Positions 43,936 to 52,893 of a DNA stretch of 64,000 nt are shown here, in pieces. The stretch spans positions 1 to 64,000 of the forward strand of contig NZ_FOOY01000009.1 in NCBI RefSeq assembly GCF_900113325.1, in the 5' to 3' direction. Each line of letters begins with the position of its first letter. Position 1 is the stretch's first letter. This stretch comes from Sporolactobacillus nakayamae. Its GTDB lineage: Bacteria; Bacillota; Bacilli; Bacillales; Sporolactobacillaceae. The translations under genes were made by a program, and so were the position numbers. A model generated the notes under the pieces. That model was not told where the DNA came from. It made no database searches and saw only the letters and a list, made by a program, of their open reading frames with translations.

Positions 43936-45342
43936 ATGTTTGACGTCTTGAGTTTAGCAAGATTCCAGTATGCGGCAACGACGATTTTTCATTTCTTTTT
44001 TGTTCCGCTGTCTATTGGACTTGTACTGATGATATCGATTATGGAAACCATGTACGTTGTTAAAAACAATGAAATCTACAAGAAAATGGCACAATTTTGG
44101 GGGAAATTCTTTTTAATCAACTTTGCGATTGGTGTCGTCACAGGGATCTTGCAAGAGTTCCAATTCGGCATGAACTGGTCGGAGTATTCGCGTTTCATGG
44201 GCGACGTATTTGGTGCACCTCTTGCTATTGAAGCATTGCTTGCTTTTTTTATGGAATCTACATTTATCGGTTTGTGGCTGTTCGGATGGGATCGGTTGTC
44301 AAAAAAAGTTCATCTTACTTGCATTTGGCTCGTTACGGCCGGAACAAGTTTATCTGCGCTATGGATCCTGACCGCGAACTCATTTATGCAGCATCCGGTT
44401 GGTTTTCATATCAATAATGGAAGAGCGGAAATGAATGACTTTTTGGCGCTTTTGACAAACCCGCAATTATGGGTTGAATTTCCACACACGATTTTCGGAT
44501 CATTTGCCACCGGCGCCTTTGTCGTTGCCGGAATCAGTGCGATTGCGTTGCTGAAGAAAAGACAAGTGGATTTTTTTCAAAAATCGTTTAAACTTGCCAT
44601 TATTATCGGGCTCGTCTCCGGGGTAGTGTTAGCACTTTTTGGCCATACCCAGGCACAATATCTAGTGGAAACACAGCCAATGAAAATGGCTGCAAGTGAG
44701 GGGACATGGGAAGATACCAGTGATCCTGCACCGTGGACGGTCGCTGCAAAAATTGATGCAAAGAATCACACAAATTCAGGAGAAATAAAAATTCCTTATT
44801 TATTAAGTTTCTTGTCCTATGGTAAATTTAGCGGCAGCGTAGAAGGGATGAACAGCCTTCAGAAAAAATATGTTGCGAAATACGGAAAGGGAAACTATAT
44901 TCCACCGGTTAAAACAACATTTTGGAGCTTTCGTATCATGACCGTGATGGGCGGCTTGCTCTGCGTGCTCGGAATGCTCGGCGTGTTCCTCATTTGGAAA
45001 AAGAAATTGTTAACAAGCAAATGGTTTTTACGTATTATGGTAGCTTCTATTGCCATCCCGTACATTGGCAGTACTTCCGGATGGATTATGACGGAAATTG
45101 GCCGCCAGCCATGGACCGTATTCGGCTTTATGCAGACAGCGGCTAGTGTTTCACCTAATGTTTCCGCGGGAGAACTGCTTTTCTCAATTATCGCTTTTAT
45201 TTCAATGTATTCGATTCTTGCAGTCGTTATGGTTTACCTTTTTGTGCGGACATTTAAAGAAGGACCTTCATTGAACACTAAGGCGACGGTTCAATCAAAT
45301 GATCCGTTTGATGGGGAGGGTTATCATATTGTTACTGAATGA
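43936..45342 (+). CDS. cydA: Cytochrome bd ubiquinol/menaquinol oxidase subunit I
   Basis: A 468-residue integral membrane subunit carrying the haems of a bd-type terminal oxidase that reduces oxygen at low tension. H19 (TTIFHF) and H184 (EFPHTIFGSF) fit the known axial haem ligands, and E99 lies in LAIEALLAFF. The quinol loop is short, as usual in Bacillota. ATG 43936 has AGAGGAGAGAGT upstream; the frame from 43891 is an over-extension. First gene of cydABDC. Confidence 0.96.
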   Translation: MFDVLSLARFQYAATTIFHFFFVPLSIGLVLMISIMETMYVVKNNEIYKKMAQFWGKFFLINFAIGVVTGILQEFQFGMNWSEYSRFMGDVFGAPLAIEALLAFFMESTFIGLWLFGWDRLSKKVHLTCIWLVTAGTSLSALWILTANSFMQHPVGFHINNGRAEMNDFLALLTNPQLWVEFPHTIFGSFATGAFVVAGISAIALLKKRQVDFFQKSFKLAIIIGLVSGVVLALFGHTQAQYLVETQPMKMAASEGTWEDTSDPAPWTVAAKIDAKNHTNSGEIKIPYLLSFLSYGKFSGSVEGMNSLQKKYVAKYGKGNYIPPVKTTFWSFRIMTVMGGLLCVLGMLGVFLIWKKKLLTSKWFLRIMVASIAIPYIGSTSGWIMTEIGRQPWTVFGFMQTAASVSPNVSAGELLFSIIAFISMYSILAVVMVYLFVRTFKEGPSLNTKATVQSNDPFDGEGYHIVTE

Positions 45343-46342
45343 ATTGTGGTTTTTACTCATCGCTGTTTTGTTTATCGGATTCTTCTTTCTTGAAGGTTAT
45401 GATTTTGGCGTAGGGATGGCTACCCGTTTTGTCGCTCGAAATGAGATGGAGCGAAGAATGTTGATTAACACGATCGGACCATTCTGGGACGCGAACGAAG
45501 TGTGGATGATCACTGCAGGCGGTGCGATGTTTGCCGCTTTTCCAGATTGGTATGCAACGTTATTCAGCGGCTTTTATGTCCCGCTTGTATTCCTTCTCCT
45601 TCTTCTAATCGCGCGTGGTACTGCTTTTGAATACAGAGCGAAAGTAGATCATCCGAAATGGGCAGGTACTTGGGATTGGGCAATCTTCATCGCAAGTTTG
45701 CTATGTCCGTTCTTATGGGGTGTCGTTTTCTCAACGCTCGTCTATGGACTCCCTATTGATAAAAATATGAATATGCATGCGACGTTTATGAGTATTGTCA
45801 ATCCTTATACTGTTCTTGGAGGCGTATTGATTACACTCCTTTGCCTCTATCACGGTCTTGTCTTCATTTGCTTGAGAACATCTGATGATCTTCAAACACG
45901 TGCCCGCGCATTGGCGAAGAAAATATTTTGGGTTCTTGCAGTTGCGGCGGTTGCTTTTGTTATTGTTACGTTCTTCGTGACCGATCTATTTGCAAAGCGA
46001 GGTGTATTTCTGTACCCGATCTACGTACTTGATGTGGCCGCATTAATTCTTTCGGTCGTATTCTTGAGTAAAAAGCGGGATGGCTGGGCATTCGGAATGA
46101 ACGCGGGAGTTATTTTGTTAACAATCAGCTCATTATTCATTGGTTTGTTCCCGAGATTGATGATCAGTAATGTCAAACAGGCCTATGACCTGACTGTATA
46201 CAATTCAGCGTCGGGCTCATATTCACTAACCGTTATGACCATTGTGGCAGTTACCCTGTTGCCGTTTGTTATCGGATACTCGATCTGGAGTTACTATGTA
46301 TTTAGAAAGAGAGTTTCAAAAGACGAACATTTGGAATACTGA
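45329..46342 (+). CDS. cydB: Cytochrome bd oxidase subunit II
   Basis: A 337-residue membrane subunit completing the bd oxidase. The start is unusual: TTG 45329 inside the end of cydA, 8 bp after GGGGAGGG, giving MLLNELWFLL, the family start. The upstream ATG at 45299 would add ten atypical residues. The overlap with cydA is 14 bp. LEGYDFGVGM and GPFWDANEVWMITAGGAMFAAFP are the diagnostic CydB motifs. About eight to nine helices. Confidence 0.95.
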   Translation: MLLNELWFLLIAVLFIGFFFLEGYDFGVGMATRFVARNEMERRMLINTIGPFWDANEVWMITAGGAMFAAFPDWYATLFSGFYVPLVFLLLLLIARGTAFEYRAKVDHPKWAGTWDWAIFIASLLCPFLWGVVFSTLVYGLPIDKNMNMHATFMSIVNPYTVLGGVLITLLCLYHGLVFICLRTSDDLQTRARALAKKIFWVLAVAAVAFVIVTFFVTDLFAKRGVFLYPIYVLDVAALILSVVFLSKKRDGWAFGMNAGVILLTISSLFIGLFPRLMISNVKQAYDLTVYNSASGSYSLTVMTIVAVTLLPFVIGYSIWSYYVFRKRVSKDEHLEY

Positions 46343-46365
46343 GAGAAGAATAGGAAAGGAAGTGA

Positions 46366-48138
46366 GTGCTTGGCCTTCGTGGCAACAAGTCGGAGTCATT
46401 GCCAAGCCTGTGTATGGATCGGGAACTGTTGTCTTATAAAGGCGCCAAGCCTCTTTTTGCGCTAACCGCTTTACTGACCGTTATCCAAGGAATGTGCATC
46501 ATTCTTCAAGCAGTATTTTTAGGCCGGGCAGTCTCCGGCCTTTTTTTAGGGAAACAGATTGTGAGCGTAAGCTCTGATCTGCTCCTTTTTTTCGTTGTAT
46601 TGATCTCCAGACACATTACGGTTTTTATCATTAAACAAATCTGTTATCGTTTTGCGGACCGCACGAGTTCGGCATTAAGGAGATCATTTCTCAGCAAGCT
46701 TTTTGAACTTGGCCCCAAATCAGCACGTAAGGAAGGAACGGGCGCGCTGGTGTCACTCACAGTTGAGGGTGTGCGCCAAACACGAAACTACCTCGAATTG
46801 TTTATTCCGAAAATGGCGGCAAACGGTATTATTCCTGTACTGATTCTCGCCTACGTATTTTGGGAAGATCGGATGTCCGGTATCATTTTGCTGTTTACTA
46901 TGCCGGTATTGATTATTTTTATGATTCTTCTTGGACTTGCCGCGCAGAAAAAGATGGATGACCGCTGGGCCTCTTATCGCGTTCTATCCAATCATTTCAT
47001 TGATTCATTAAGGGGTTTGCCGACACTTTATTATTTAGGCATAAGTAAGCTCCATAAACAGACGATCAACCGTGTTAGTGACAAATACCGTACCATGACT
47101 ATGGGCACTTTACGACTCGCCTTTCTTTCATCCTTTGCTTTGGATTTTTTCACCATGCTATCCATAGCCTTTGTCGCGGTAGCGCTCGGAATTCGGTTGG
47201 TGGATGGTCATATTCTGCTTGAGCCGGCATTGATTGTGCTGATTCTTGCTCCGGAATATTTTCTGCCTGTTCGCGAATTGGGTCAGGATTATCACGCGAC
47301 GCTGGATGGCAAGGAGGCTGCGCGGCAATTGAGTGCGTATACGCAAAAAAATGGCGTTGAGGCACCGCACTCTAAACATTTTTCAGCTCCTGATTACTGG
47401 TCGGACAAAGCGAAATTGGCAATTGAAAATTGTTCGGTGACGTATGAAGATGGGAGCAAAGCGGCACTTAAGGATTTGAGGGTCACCTTCTCCGGATTTG
47501 AGAAGGTGGGGGTTATCGGACCAAGCGGTGCCGGAAAATCGACATTAATTGATTTTGTCAGTGGATTTATAAAAAATGGCTCGGGAACCGTTAAAATGAA
47601 CGGAAAAACGATAAGTTTCGCATCGAATGAGTGGCGACAGCAAGTAACTTATATTCCACAGCACCCTTACTTGTTCAGTGCATCGTTTCGAGATAATATT
47701 GCATTTTATAGTCCGGAAGCGACAGAACGGCAGATTCGTCAGGCTGCGAAAGCGGCAGGATTAGATTTGCTGATTCGCAGTTTTCCGCAAGGGATGAACG
47801 AACGAATTGGCAATGGGGGCAGACAATTGAGTGGAGGCCAAGAGCAGCGTGTCGCATTGGCGCGAGCTTTTCTTTGTGAACGGCCGATTCTGTTACTTGA
47901 CGAACCGACGGCGCATTTGGATATTGAAACTGAATATGAGCTCAAGGAACCTATGCTTCGGCTCTTTGAGAACAAATTGGTTATACTTGCGACCCATCGG
48001 CTGCACTGGATGGAGCAAATGGATCGGATAGTGGTGATTCATGATGGTCGGATCGCAGAAACGGGCAATCAGGATGAACTTATCCAAACAAACGGTGTCT
48101 ATCGCGCCATGGTTCGCTCTCAATTGGAGGGGATCTAA
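46366..48138 (+). CDS. cydD: Thiol/haem ABC exporter subunit CydD
   Basis: A 590-residue half-transporter: six-helix membrane domain (about residues 25-310), then an ATPase. Walker A GPSGAGKS is at 385-392, signature LSGGQEQRV, Walker B ILLLDEPTAHLD. With the next gene it forms the exporter needed to assemble cytochrome bd; B. subtilis calls the first of the pair cydC. The start is probably GTG 46366, behind AAAGGAAGTGA. It lies 23 bp after cydB and overlaps the next ORF by one base (TAATG). Confidence 0.93.
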   Translation: MLGLRGNKSESLPSLCMDRELLSYKGAKPLFALTALLTVIQGMCIILQAVFLGRAVSGLFLGKQIVSVSSDLLLFFVVLISRHITVFIIKQICYRFADRTSSALRRSFLSKLFELGPKSARKEGTGALVSLTVEGVRQTRNYLELFIPKMAANGIIPVLILAYVFWEDRMSGIILLFTMPVLIIFMILLGLAAQKKMDDRWASYRVLSNHFIDSLRGLPTLYYLGISKLHKQTINRVSDKYRTMTMGTLRLAFLSSFALDFFTMLSIAFVAVALGIRLVDGHILLEPALIVLILAPEYFLPVRELGQDYHATLDGKEAARQLSAYTQKNGVEAPHSKHFSAPDYWSDKAKLAIENCSVTYEDGSKAALKDLRVTFSGFEKVGVIGPSGAGKSTLIDFVSGFIKNGSGTVKMNGKTISFASNEWRQQVTYIPQHPYLFSASFRDNIAFYSPEATERQIRQAAKAAGLDLLIRSFPQGMNERIGNGGRQLSGGQEQRVALARAFLCERPILLLDEPTAHLDIETEYELKEPMLRLFENKLVILATHRLHWMEQMDRIVVIHDGRIAETGNQDELIQTNGVYRAMVRSQLEGI

Positions 48139-49901
48139 TGAATGAATGGCTGCTTCCCTCTGTGAGAAGGCATTGGAGGGGCTTGCTTCTTGCATCAGTG
48201 CTCAGTCTTTTAGCGATCCTGTGCGCGTGCGGTTTGCTGTTTACTTCCGGGTACTTGATTTCAAAAGCGGCTTTGCGACCTGAAAACATACTGATGATCT
48301 ATGTGCCCATTGTCGGCGTGCGGACATTTGGGACGTTTCGGGCAGTATTTAACTACACGGGAAGGCTCGCAAGTCATAATACAATTTTAAAAATTCTTTC
48401 GGAAATGCGCGCGCATCTTTATGAAAAATTGGAATCATCTGCCCTATTTATTCAATCGAAATATAAAGCCGGCAACATACTTAGTGTACTGTCAGAAGAT
48501 ATTGAACATCTTCAAGATCTGTTTATAAGAACGGTGATCCCTGGGGGAATTGCTTTTGTTATTTATGTGCTTTGGATCGCGACGCTTGGACTTTTTGACT
48601 TAGGTTTTGCTTTCTTCATGGCGCTGTATCTATTAATTTTGCTTGCTGTTTTTCCGATTGTGTCGTTACTATGGATGCGGAAGAGGTATCGGCGCATTTC
48701 ACAAAGCCGGCATACACTTTATGAGCAGCTGACAGACGCGGTATTGGGTTCTGCCGACTGGATGATGTCTGGAAGACAGGAACGCTTCCTTGATCGGTAT
48801 GAACGATTAGAACAAGGAACAAGGGCGCAGGAGCGCGCTCTGAATTCCTTTAGAAAATGGCGCGATTTCATCGCCCAAATGCTGGTCGGAATCTGCGTCA
48901 TCGCTTTGGTACTCTGGTCGGGGCGACTTGCGCATGAAGGCTTAATGACCCCAACCTTAATTGCAGCCTTCGCACTGGTCGTCTTTTCGATCTCCGAGGC
49001 TTTCGTTCCCCTTTCAGAAGCGGTCGAACGTTTGCCTCAATATGAACAGGCGATAAATCGATTGGAAGAAATAAAAACGTCCTCTGGTTCTAGTCAGCAG
49101 ACGACGGCTGACGGCTGGAGCAAGCCGCTCAAGAAAATTGATATATCTATGCGTCATGTTTCGTTTCGCTACGCAGCAGACGACGACTGGTCGGTAAGCG
49201 ATGTTTCGCTTAGCCTAAAACAGGGAGAGAAGCTCGCTGTGATTGGAAGAAGCGGTGCAGGCAAATCATCACTCGCACATTTAATCTATGGTACACTTAT
49301 TCCGAATAAGGGTACTGTTACGCTAAATGGAACACCGGCACACCAGATCGGGGCGAACCGATCAAAACAAATTTCTGTTCTCAGTCAAAACCCGCATTTG
49401 TTTGACACTTCAGTGCTGAACAACCTTGCGCTTGGCAGCCCTCAGGCAAACTTTAGTGATGTTGTACAGGCAGCCAAGAAGGTTGGTTTACACCAATTAA
49501 TAGAGCAGCTGCCGGAGGGATACCATACCCAAATGCATGAAGCGGGCTCGATTTTCTCTGGTGGTGAACAGGAGCGAGTTGCGTTGGCACGTATTTTACT
49601 ACGCGATGCACCGATTGTTATTTTGGATGAACCAACCGTCGGATTGGATCCAATCACTGAACGTGATTTGATGAAAAAGATTTTTGACACTCTTGACAAA
49701 AAGACATTGATTTGGGTAACGCATCATCTGACCGGAACAGAAAACATGGATCAGATTATTTTCATGGAGAACGGTCACGTGGGTATGCGAGGAACGCACG
49801 AACAGCTGATCCGAGATTCACCGCGTTACCGCAGCCTTTATGAACTAGATGTACCCAAGCATCTAAGAAAAATCGTTGAAGAGCAGAATAGAGAGCACTA
49901 A
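48138..49901 (+). CDS. cydC: Thiol/haem ABC exporter subunit CydC
   Basis: A 587-residue partner half-transporter. The membrane domain is in the first 320 residues, with Walker A GRSGAGKS at 370-377. The signature is the variant FSGGEQERVALAR and Walker B is IVILDEPTVGLD. Named cydD in B. subtilis usage. The overlap with the upstream gene (TAATG) suggests coupled translation in a 1:1 heterodimer. Last gene of the operon, followed by a strong terminator. Confidence 0.93.
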   Translation: MNEWLLPSVRRHWRGLLLASVLSLLAILCACGLLFTSGYLISKAALRPENILMIYVPIVGVRTFGTFRAVFNYTGRLASHNTILKILSEMRAHLYEKLESSALFIQSKYKAGNILSVLSEDIEHLQDLFIRTVIPGGIAFVIYVLWIATLGLFDLGFAFFMALYLLILLAVFPIVSLLWMRKRYRRISQSRHTLYEQLTDAVLGSADWMMSGRQERFLDRYERLEQGTRAQERALNSFRKWRDFIAQMLVGICVIALVLWSGRLAHEGLMTPTLIAAFALVVFSISEAFVPLSEAVERLPQYEQAINRLEEIKTSSGSSQQTTADGWSKPLKKIDISMRHVSFRYAADDDWSVSDVSLSLKQGEKLAVIGRSGAGKSSLAHLIYGTLIPNKGTVTLNGTPAHQIGANRSKQISVLSQNPHLFDTSVLNNLALGSPQANFSDVVQAAKKVGLHQLIEQLPEGYHTQMHEAGSIFSGGEQERVALARILLRDAPIVILDEPTVGLDPITERDLMKKIFDTLDKKTLIWVTHHLTGTENMDQIIFMENGHVGMRGTHEQLIRDSPRYRSLYELDVPKHLRKIVEEQNREH

Positions 49902-49938
49902 AAAGAGAGGCAGCCATTAGTTGGCGCCTCTCTTTTTA
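49900..49938 (+). terminator. Terminator of the cyd operon
   Basis: Perfect stem TAAAAAGAGAGGC / GCCTCTCTTTTTA with a 13-nt loop. Confidence 0.88.
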
Positions 49939-49975
49939 AAATTCTATCTTAACACCGGTAAGTATATAAAAAATT

Positions 49976-50166
49976 AATGGAAACGCGTGTAAGTGGTCGG
50001 AAAAGTAAAGGATCTTCGATTAACGGCACTCACTTCCTGTGAGCAACATCGAAGCCACCGCATCCTGCGGAAGTACGTCCTGTGGACATCCGACATTTAG
50101 CCATCCATGTCTGGCACAACTAAGACTTTGCCTTCGCCAGAGGTTTGGCAAAGCCAAGGTTTTTAA
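49976..50166 (-). repeat. Dispersed intergenic repeat B, copy 3
   Basis: Same orientation as copy 2 but more diverged: AATGGAAACGCGTGTAAG at one end, CATCCTGCGGAAGTACGTCCTGTGG in the middle, CTTCGCCAGAGGTTTGGCAAAGCC at the other end. It reaches the stop codon of the CNNM gene (50163-50165). Confidence 0.82.
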
Positions 50167-51491
50167 TTATTCGTTAAGGCTTTGATCTTAGTGATCATGA
50201 TTTTCCGAATTTGATGTGCGTCCATTTCAGTAACCTCAAAAGTCACGTGATCATAGTTTAAAGTCGAACCAACTTCAACGTTCGGCTCTTCAGCCAGCAT
50301 CCAACCGCCAATCGTATCGATGCCTTCTTCCTCGATATCAATCTGAAATTGCCGGTTAACATGCGAGATCAGTAACTTGCCGTCAACGAGTGCTTGATCC
50401 GGACTTATTCGTTTAATTAACGGTTCTTCGGCTTCGTCATATTCATCGCGAATTTCTCCAACGATTTCCTCCAAAATATCTTCAACGGTAACGAGCCCTG
50501 ATGTGCCTCCATATTCATCGGTCAGAATCGCCATGTGTATGCTTTCTTTCTGCATGCGTTCGAGCAGCATGCGGATAGGCGTCGTCTCAAGAACAGATAG
50601 AATGGGGCGAATATAATGCTCCATAGGCTGAAGATCCTTATTCAGCACATCGGTGAACATATCCTTAATATTAATCATGCCGACAACATGATCTTTATCC
50701 TCTTCGACAAGAGGGAAACGGGTAAACTTTTCACTATGCAGCGTTTGGAGAGATTCTTCTAGAGCATCCTCCTTATAAATGCATACAATCTCTGTTCGTG
50801 GAACCATAATTTCTCGAGCAGTTCGTTCATCAAAGTCGAAAATACGCGTCATGAAGCGTAATTCACCTTGACTTATCTCACCGCTTTTAAAACTGTCGGC
50901 TAAAGTCAGCCGTAACTCTCCCTCTGTTAAGGCGCTGTCATGGCGATCTTCCGGTTTAATACCAAGCATGCGAGTTACCCAATTAGACATTTCATTCAGA
51001 AGCCAGACAAACGGGAAGAGCAGGCGGTGGACCCAAATGAGCGGATAAGCGATATTTAAAGTAATTTGCTCTGCTTTGTGGATCGCAATCCCCTTAGGCG
51101 CCAATTCTCCGAGCACGACGCTGGTAAATGTGATCAGGATAAAGCCGGTAATAACGGAAAGGGTATGAATCATAGCAGCGTTCAATCCGAATAATTGAAA
51201 AACGGGATTGAAAAGATGTGCGACTGCGGGTTCGCCAATCCAGCCTAACACGAGTGCGGTTACTGTAATACCGAGCTGTGTTGTTGACAGATAGGCATTC
51301 AAATCATCCACAATTTTCTTAGACGCTATGGCACGTTTGTTGCCGAGCTTGACGAGTTCATCTAAACGAGTTGATCGGATTTTAACAATCGAAAACTCTG
51401 CGGCAACGAAAAAAGCGGTTAAAGCAATTAAAAAAATGACGATTAATATACCAATGGTATCGTCCAAATGAGTCCTGAACATTGTCGTCAA
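50163..51491 (-). CDS. CNNM/CorC-HlyC family membrane protein with CBS domains
   Basis: 442 residues: an N-terminal CNNM (DUF21) membrane domain of about three to four helices (VAAEFSIVKIRSTRLDELV, TTQLGITVTALVLGWIGEPA), two CBS domains (about 215-330) and a CorC_HlyC domain. Relatives such as MpfA are linked to magnesium efflux; this specific role is inference. TTG 51491 is used because GGAGGTGA lies about 10 bp ahead; the ATG at 51482 is much farther away. Repeat B3 abuts the stop. Confidence 0.9.
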   Translation of the reverse strand: MTTMFRTHLDDTIGILIVIFLIALTAFFVAAEFSIVKIRSTRLDELVKLGNKRAIASKKIVDDLNAYLSTTQLGITVTALVLGWIGEPAVAHLFNPVFQLFGLNAAMIHTLSVITGFILITFTSVVLGELAPKGIAIHKAEQITLNIAYPLIWVHRLLFPFVWLLNEMSNWVTRMLGIKPEDRHDSALTEGELRLTLADSFKSGEISQGELRFMTRIFDFDERTAREIMVPRTEIVCIYKEDALEESLQTLHSEKFTRFPLVEEDKDHVVGMINIKDMFTDVLNKDLQPMEHYIRPILSVLETTPIRMLLERMQKESIHMAILTDEYGGTSGLVTVEDILEEIVGEIRDEYDEAEEPLIKRISPDQALVDGKLLISHVNRQFQIDIEEEGIDTIGGWMLAEEPNVEVGSTLNYDHVTFEVTEMDAHQIRKIMITKIKALTNN

Positions 51492-51609
51492 TGTTCAGGT
51501 GTCACCTCCAGTTAGATAATCAAGTGTTACTTTTTTTATTATACATGAACGGTGGACGATTTTGAACGAGAAACTCTGGTCAAATTATATTTCTTCTGTT
51601 TATGTATTG

Positions 51610-51644
51610 AAAATACCCGACGGACAGATTCCGCCGGGTATTTT
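51610..51644. terminator. Terminator of the YjcZ-type gene
   Basis: Stem AAAATACCCGACGGA / TCCGCCGGGTATTTT with one mismatch, 5-nt loop, T run on either strand. Confidence 0.85.
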
Positions 51645-51662
51645 CATAATCCTTTCATTAAA

Positions 51663-51851
51663 TCAGCAAACAAATGCAGCGCCAACGATAATTAACAGGA
51701 TGAACAATACGACGATTAGCGCAAAGCCACTGCCACAGGATGCGCCACCTACAGGATAAGATGGATAGCCGCCGCCACAGCCGCAGCCTTCACTAGCACC
51801 ACCGTATGGAGCATTTGACGGAAATCCGCCGCCGAAACCAAAGTTGCCCAT
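51663..51851 (-). CDS. YjcZ family sporulation peptide (62 aa)
   Basis: A glycine- and cysteine-rich N-terminus (GFGGGFPSNAPYGGASEGCGCGGGYPSYP) precedes the hallmark hydrophobic tail GFALIVVLFILLIIVGAAF of YjcZ/SscA-like sporulation peptides. These small proteins occur in many spore formers and some affect coat assembly or germination. ATG with AAAGGAGTGACTTGA. Longer than typical YjcZ (about 50) owing to the Gly/Cys-rich part. Monocistronic. Confidence 0.88.
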   Translation of the reverse strand: MGNFGFGGGFPSNAPYGGASEGCGCGGGYPSYPVGGASCGSGFALIVVLFILLIIVGAAFVC

Positions 51852-52115
51852 TCAAGTCACTCCTTTATCACGTGATAAGATATACTATGTTGCTCAAGGA
51901 CATTTGGCGATGAATAAAACGCCCAATCCTTGCAGATGTACGTTTGCCTTATAAAAAGAACTGAAAATGAGAGCAGATAAGGAAACTATAGCGCCATTCA
52001 GTACATGTTAAGCTCGGGGTAAACGGACGCAAAGATCGTTTTCATTGAAGCAACTTGACAAGTACAAGCAATTCACCCACCCTTGTGATAGAGAATGTGA
52101 CTTGGAGGTATAGTT

Positions 52116-52748
52116 ATGGGAAAAATGGATGAACAAATCATTGTGGTTAAAAGAAGTGACCTATTCGGACAAGGAGTGGATCGTTTACTCTTTCAGGGAA
52201 CGGAGCGAGCAGAAGCTTCTGTTGCAGAATTAAAAAAACGAATGTCCCAATATTTTACGGTGATGCGGCGTGGCGACGCGGAGGAAAATCCGGCGTATAA
52301 GCAGCCTATTCCTTACGCTGTACTTAAGAAGAATAATCATTATTTTACATACAGGCGTTTAGGCGGAGGCGGTGAAGAACGGCTCTACGGCAAACTTTCC
52401 GTTGGTGTGGGCGGCCACATGAATAGAGTAAAGGATGCGGAAGATTTTCAGCAGGTTCTCGCGAAAAATTTAGATCGGGAAATTAATGAGGAATTGATCC
52501 TCAGCAACGCAGATGGGGCAAAGATTCAAACGATTGGCATCATTAATGATGATGAGACGGAAGTGGGCAAAGTTCATGTTGGCGTTCTTATTGTGGTGGC
52601 CTTGCCTGAGAACGCCGAAGTAGCTGTGCGAGAGAAGGATAAACTAGAAGGCAGCTGGAAGACGCTGCCGGAATTAACCGAACCAGCGATTTTTGAACGT
52701 ATGGAGAGCTGGTCCTGTTTAGCTATTAATGTGCTTCGTCATCAGTAA
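52116..52748 (+). CDS. Nudix-like hydrolase domain protein
   Basis: A 210-residue protein. A GVGGHMN segment (about residue 97-103) followed after 18 residues by LDREINEELIL resembles a Nudix box (REUxEE), with a longer spacer than the 23-residue classical motif. The first 60 residues look like an extra domain, seen in some Bacillus phosphoesterase-type Nudix proteins. ATG follows GGAGGTATAGTT. The substrate is unknown. Monocistronic. Confidence 0.75.
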   Translation: MGKMDEQIIVVKRSDLFGQGVDRLLFQGTERAEASVAELKKRMSQYFTVMRRGDAEENPAYKQPIPYAVLKKNNHYFTYRRLGGGGEERLYGKLSVGVGGHMNRVKDAEDFQQVLAKNLDREINEELILSNADGAKIQTIGIINDDETEVGKVHVGVLIVVALPENAEVAVREKDKLEGSWKTLPELTEPAIFERMESWSCLAINVLRHQ

Positions 52749-52782
52749 TTGAAATTCGGCAGAGATCATATGAAAAGAATTT

Positions 52783-52806
52783 CATTTTGCCTTCGAAGGC
52801 AAAATG
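52783..52806. promoter_or_regulatory. Perfect 24-bp palindrome upstream of gtrB-like gene
   Basis: Arms CATTTTGCCTTC and its exact complement meet without a loop. It lies 7 bp before a TATACT -10-like element (52813-52818), so it could be an operator for the glycosyltransferase promoter. It lacks a T tract, which speaks against a terminator for the Nudix gene. Confidence 0.55.
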
Positions 52807-52893
52807 CTACGGTATACTAACAATCGTAATCCAATACGTGACTATTGAGTGATCGAAAAGTCGGTATTTAGTCAAAGAAAGATGGCGGGTGTT

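Noticed and set aside
52116-52748. Classical Nudix hydrolase with full 23-residue box
   Set aside because: The spacing between the GG and REINEEL parts is longer than the classical motif, so only a Nudix-like call is given.
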